Shown here: one piece after another, positions 5,534 to 5,723 of the stretch | Layout: each line of letters begins with the position of its first letter | Position numbering within the stretch: the stretch's first letter is position 1 | Assembly: GCA_902826155.1 (NCBI GenBank) | Contig: CADEDU010000079.1 | Span: 9,213-14,935, forward strand | DNA: 5,723 nucleotides | Direction: 5' to 3' | Source: an uncultured beta proteobacterium | GTDB lineage: Bacteria; Pseudomonadota; Gammaproteobacteria; Burkholderiales; SG8-39 | The notes under the pieces: generated by a model | Database searches by the model: none | What the model saw: only the letters and a program-made list of their open reading frames with translations | What the model was told of the DNA's origin: nothing | Made by a program: the position numbers and the translations under genes

Positions 5534-5723
5534 CTAGCTTCGCGCCAGACTGGCCAGCGCGGCGATCGCCAGGCCGATCCCTAGCAGCTTGCGTCCGGTC
5601 ACCGCCTCGCGCATCACGATCACGCCCAGTAGTGCGGTCACGACGAAGCCCAGCTGCGCGATCGGCACTACGACGCTAGCCTCGCCTCGGGCCAGCGCCT
5701 CCATCAGCATCACGAACCCCAGC
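5534..5723 (-). CDS. EamA/DMT-family membrane transporter, C-terminal end (partial)
   Basis: Reading the minus strand from the right edge gives 62 residues ending at TAG (5534-5536); the start lies outside the window. The segment GEASVVVPIAQLGFVVTALLGVIVMREAVTGRKLLGIGLAIAALASLARS is characteristic of the last two transmembrane helices of an EamA domain. The conserved P-I-A-Q-L core, a charged REAVTGRK loop and a final small-residue-rich helix are all visible. The family contains about ten-helix inner-membrane exporters of metabolites, amino acids or drugs; the substrate cannot be told from this fragment. It is convergent with the hydroxylase operon and separated from it by the hairpin. Confidence 0.8.
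   Translation of the reverse strand, partial: LGFVMLMEALARGEASVVVPIAQLGFVVTALLGVIVMREAVTGRKLLGIGLAIAALASLARS

Overview
This is a GC-rich bacterial stretch. The gene types (DUF2201 VWA-like protein, type II haloacid dehalogenase, MACS-like acyl-CoA synthetase, MaoC hydratase, CoxM/CoxS-type hydroxylase subunits, EamA transporter) would fit a metabolically versatile proteobacterium, perhaps Burkholderiales-like. That placement is an inference from gene content and base composition only; there is no rRNA or other marker gene in the window.

Layout, left to right. (1) 1-858, + strand: the C-terminal part of a VWA-like/putative metallopeptidase protein of the DUF2201 type, cut at its 5' end by the window edge. 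(2) 919-1590, - strand: a complete L-2-haloacid dehalogenase (HAD type II) with its full catalytic residue set and a strong ribosome binding site. (3) 1690-3339, + strand: a complete AMP-forming acyl-CoA synthetase, divergent from the dehalogenase across a roughly 100-bp gap that carries a small operator-like palindrome. (4) 3378-3812, - strand: a single-domain MaoC/(R)-hydratase-type protein, convergent with the ligase. (5) 4091-4960 and 4984-5478, + strand: the FAD (medium) and 2x[2Fe-2S] (small) subunits of a xanthine dehydrogenase/CO dehydrogenase-family molybdenum hydroxylase, in one operon. (6) 5534-5723, - strand: the C-terminal end of an EamA/DMT membrane transporter, running off the right edge. 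A perfect 11-bp hairpin separates it from the small subunit.

The most distinctive non-coding region is 3813-4090, between the divergent maoC-like gene and the hydroxylase operon. It holds a near-consensus sigma-70 promoter (TTGACA, 17 bp, AATACT). Three copies of a 14-bp core (CGGCCGC-R-T-Y-CCAA) follow, spaced 21 and 20 bp and beginning at the predicted transcription start. Next come a perfect 8-bp hairpin in the leader and a start codon with no visible Shine-Dalgarno. This looks like a dedicated regulatory region for the hydroxylase subunits.

Taken together, a CoA ligase, a MaoC-type enoyl-CoA hydratase and the electron-transfer half of a molybdenum hydroxylase suggest breakdown of a carboxylic acid through CoA thioesters. 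The genes are on different strands, so a shared pathway is an inference. The large molybdopterin-binding subunit that these two subunits need is not next to them: the operon ends at a terminator-like hairpin facing an unrelated convergent gene. I see no RNA genes, insertion sequences or CRISPR arrays.
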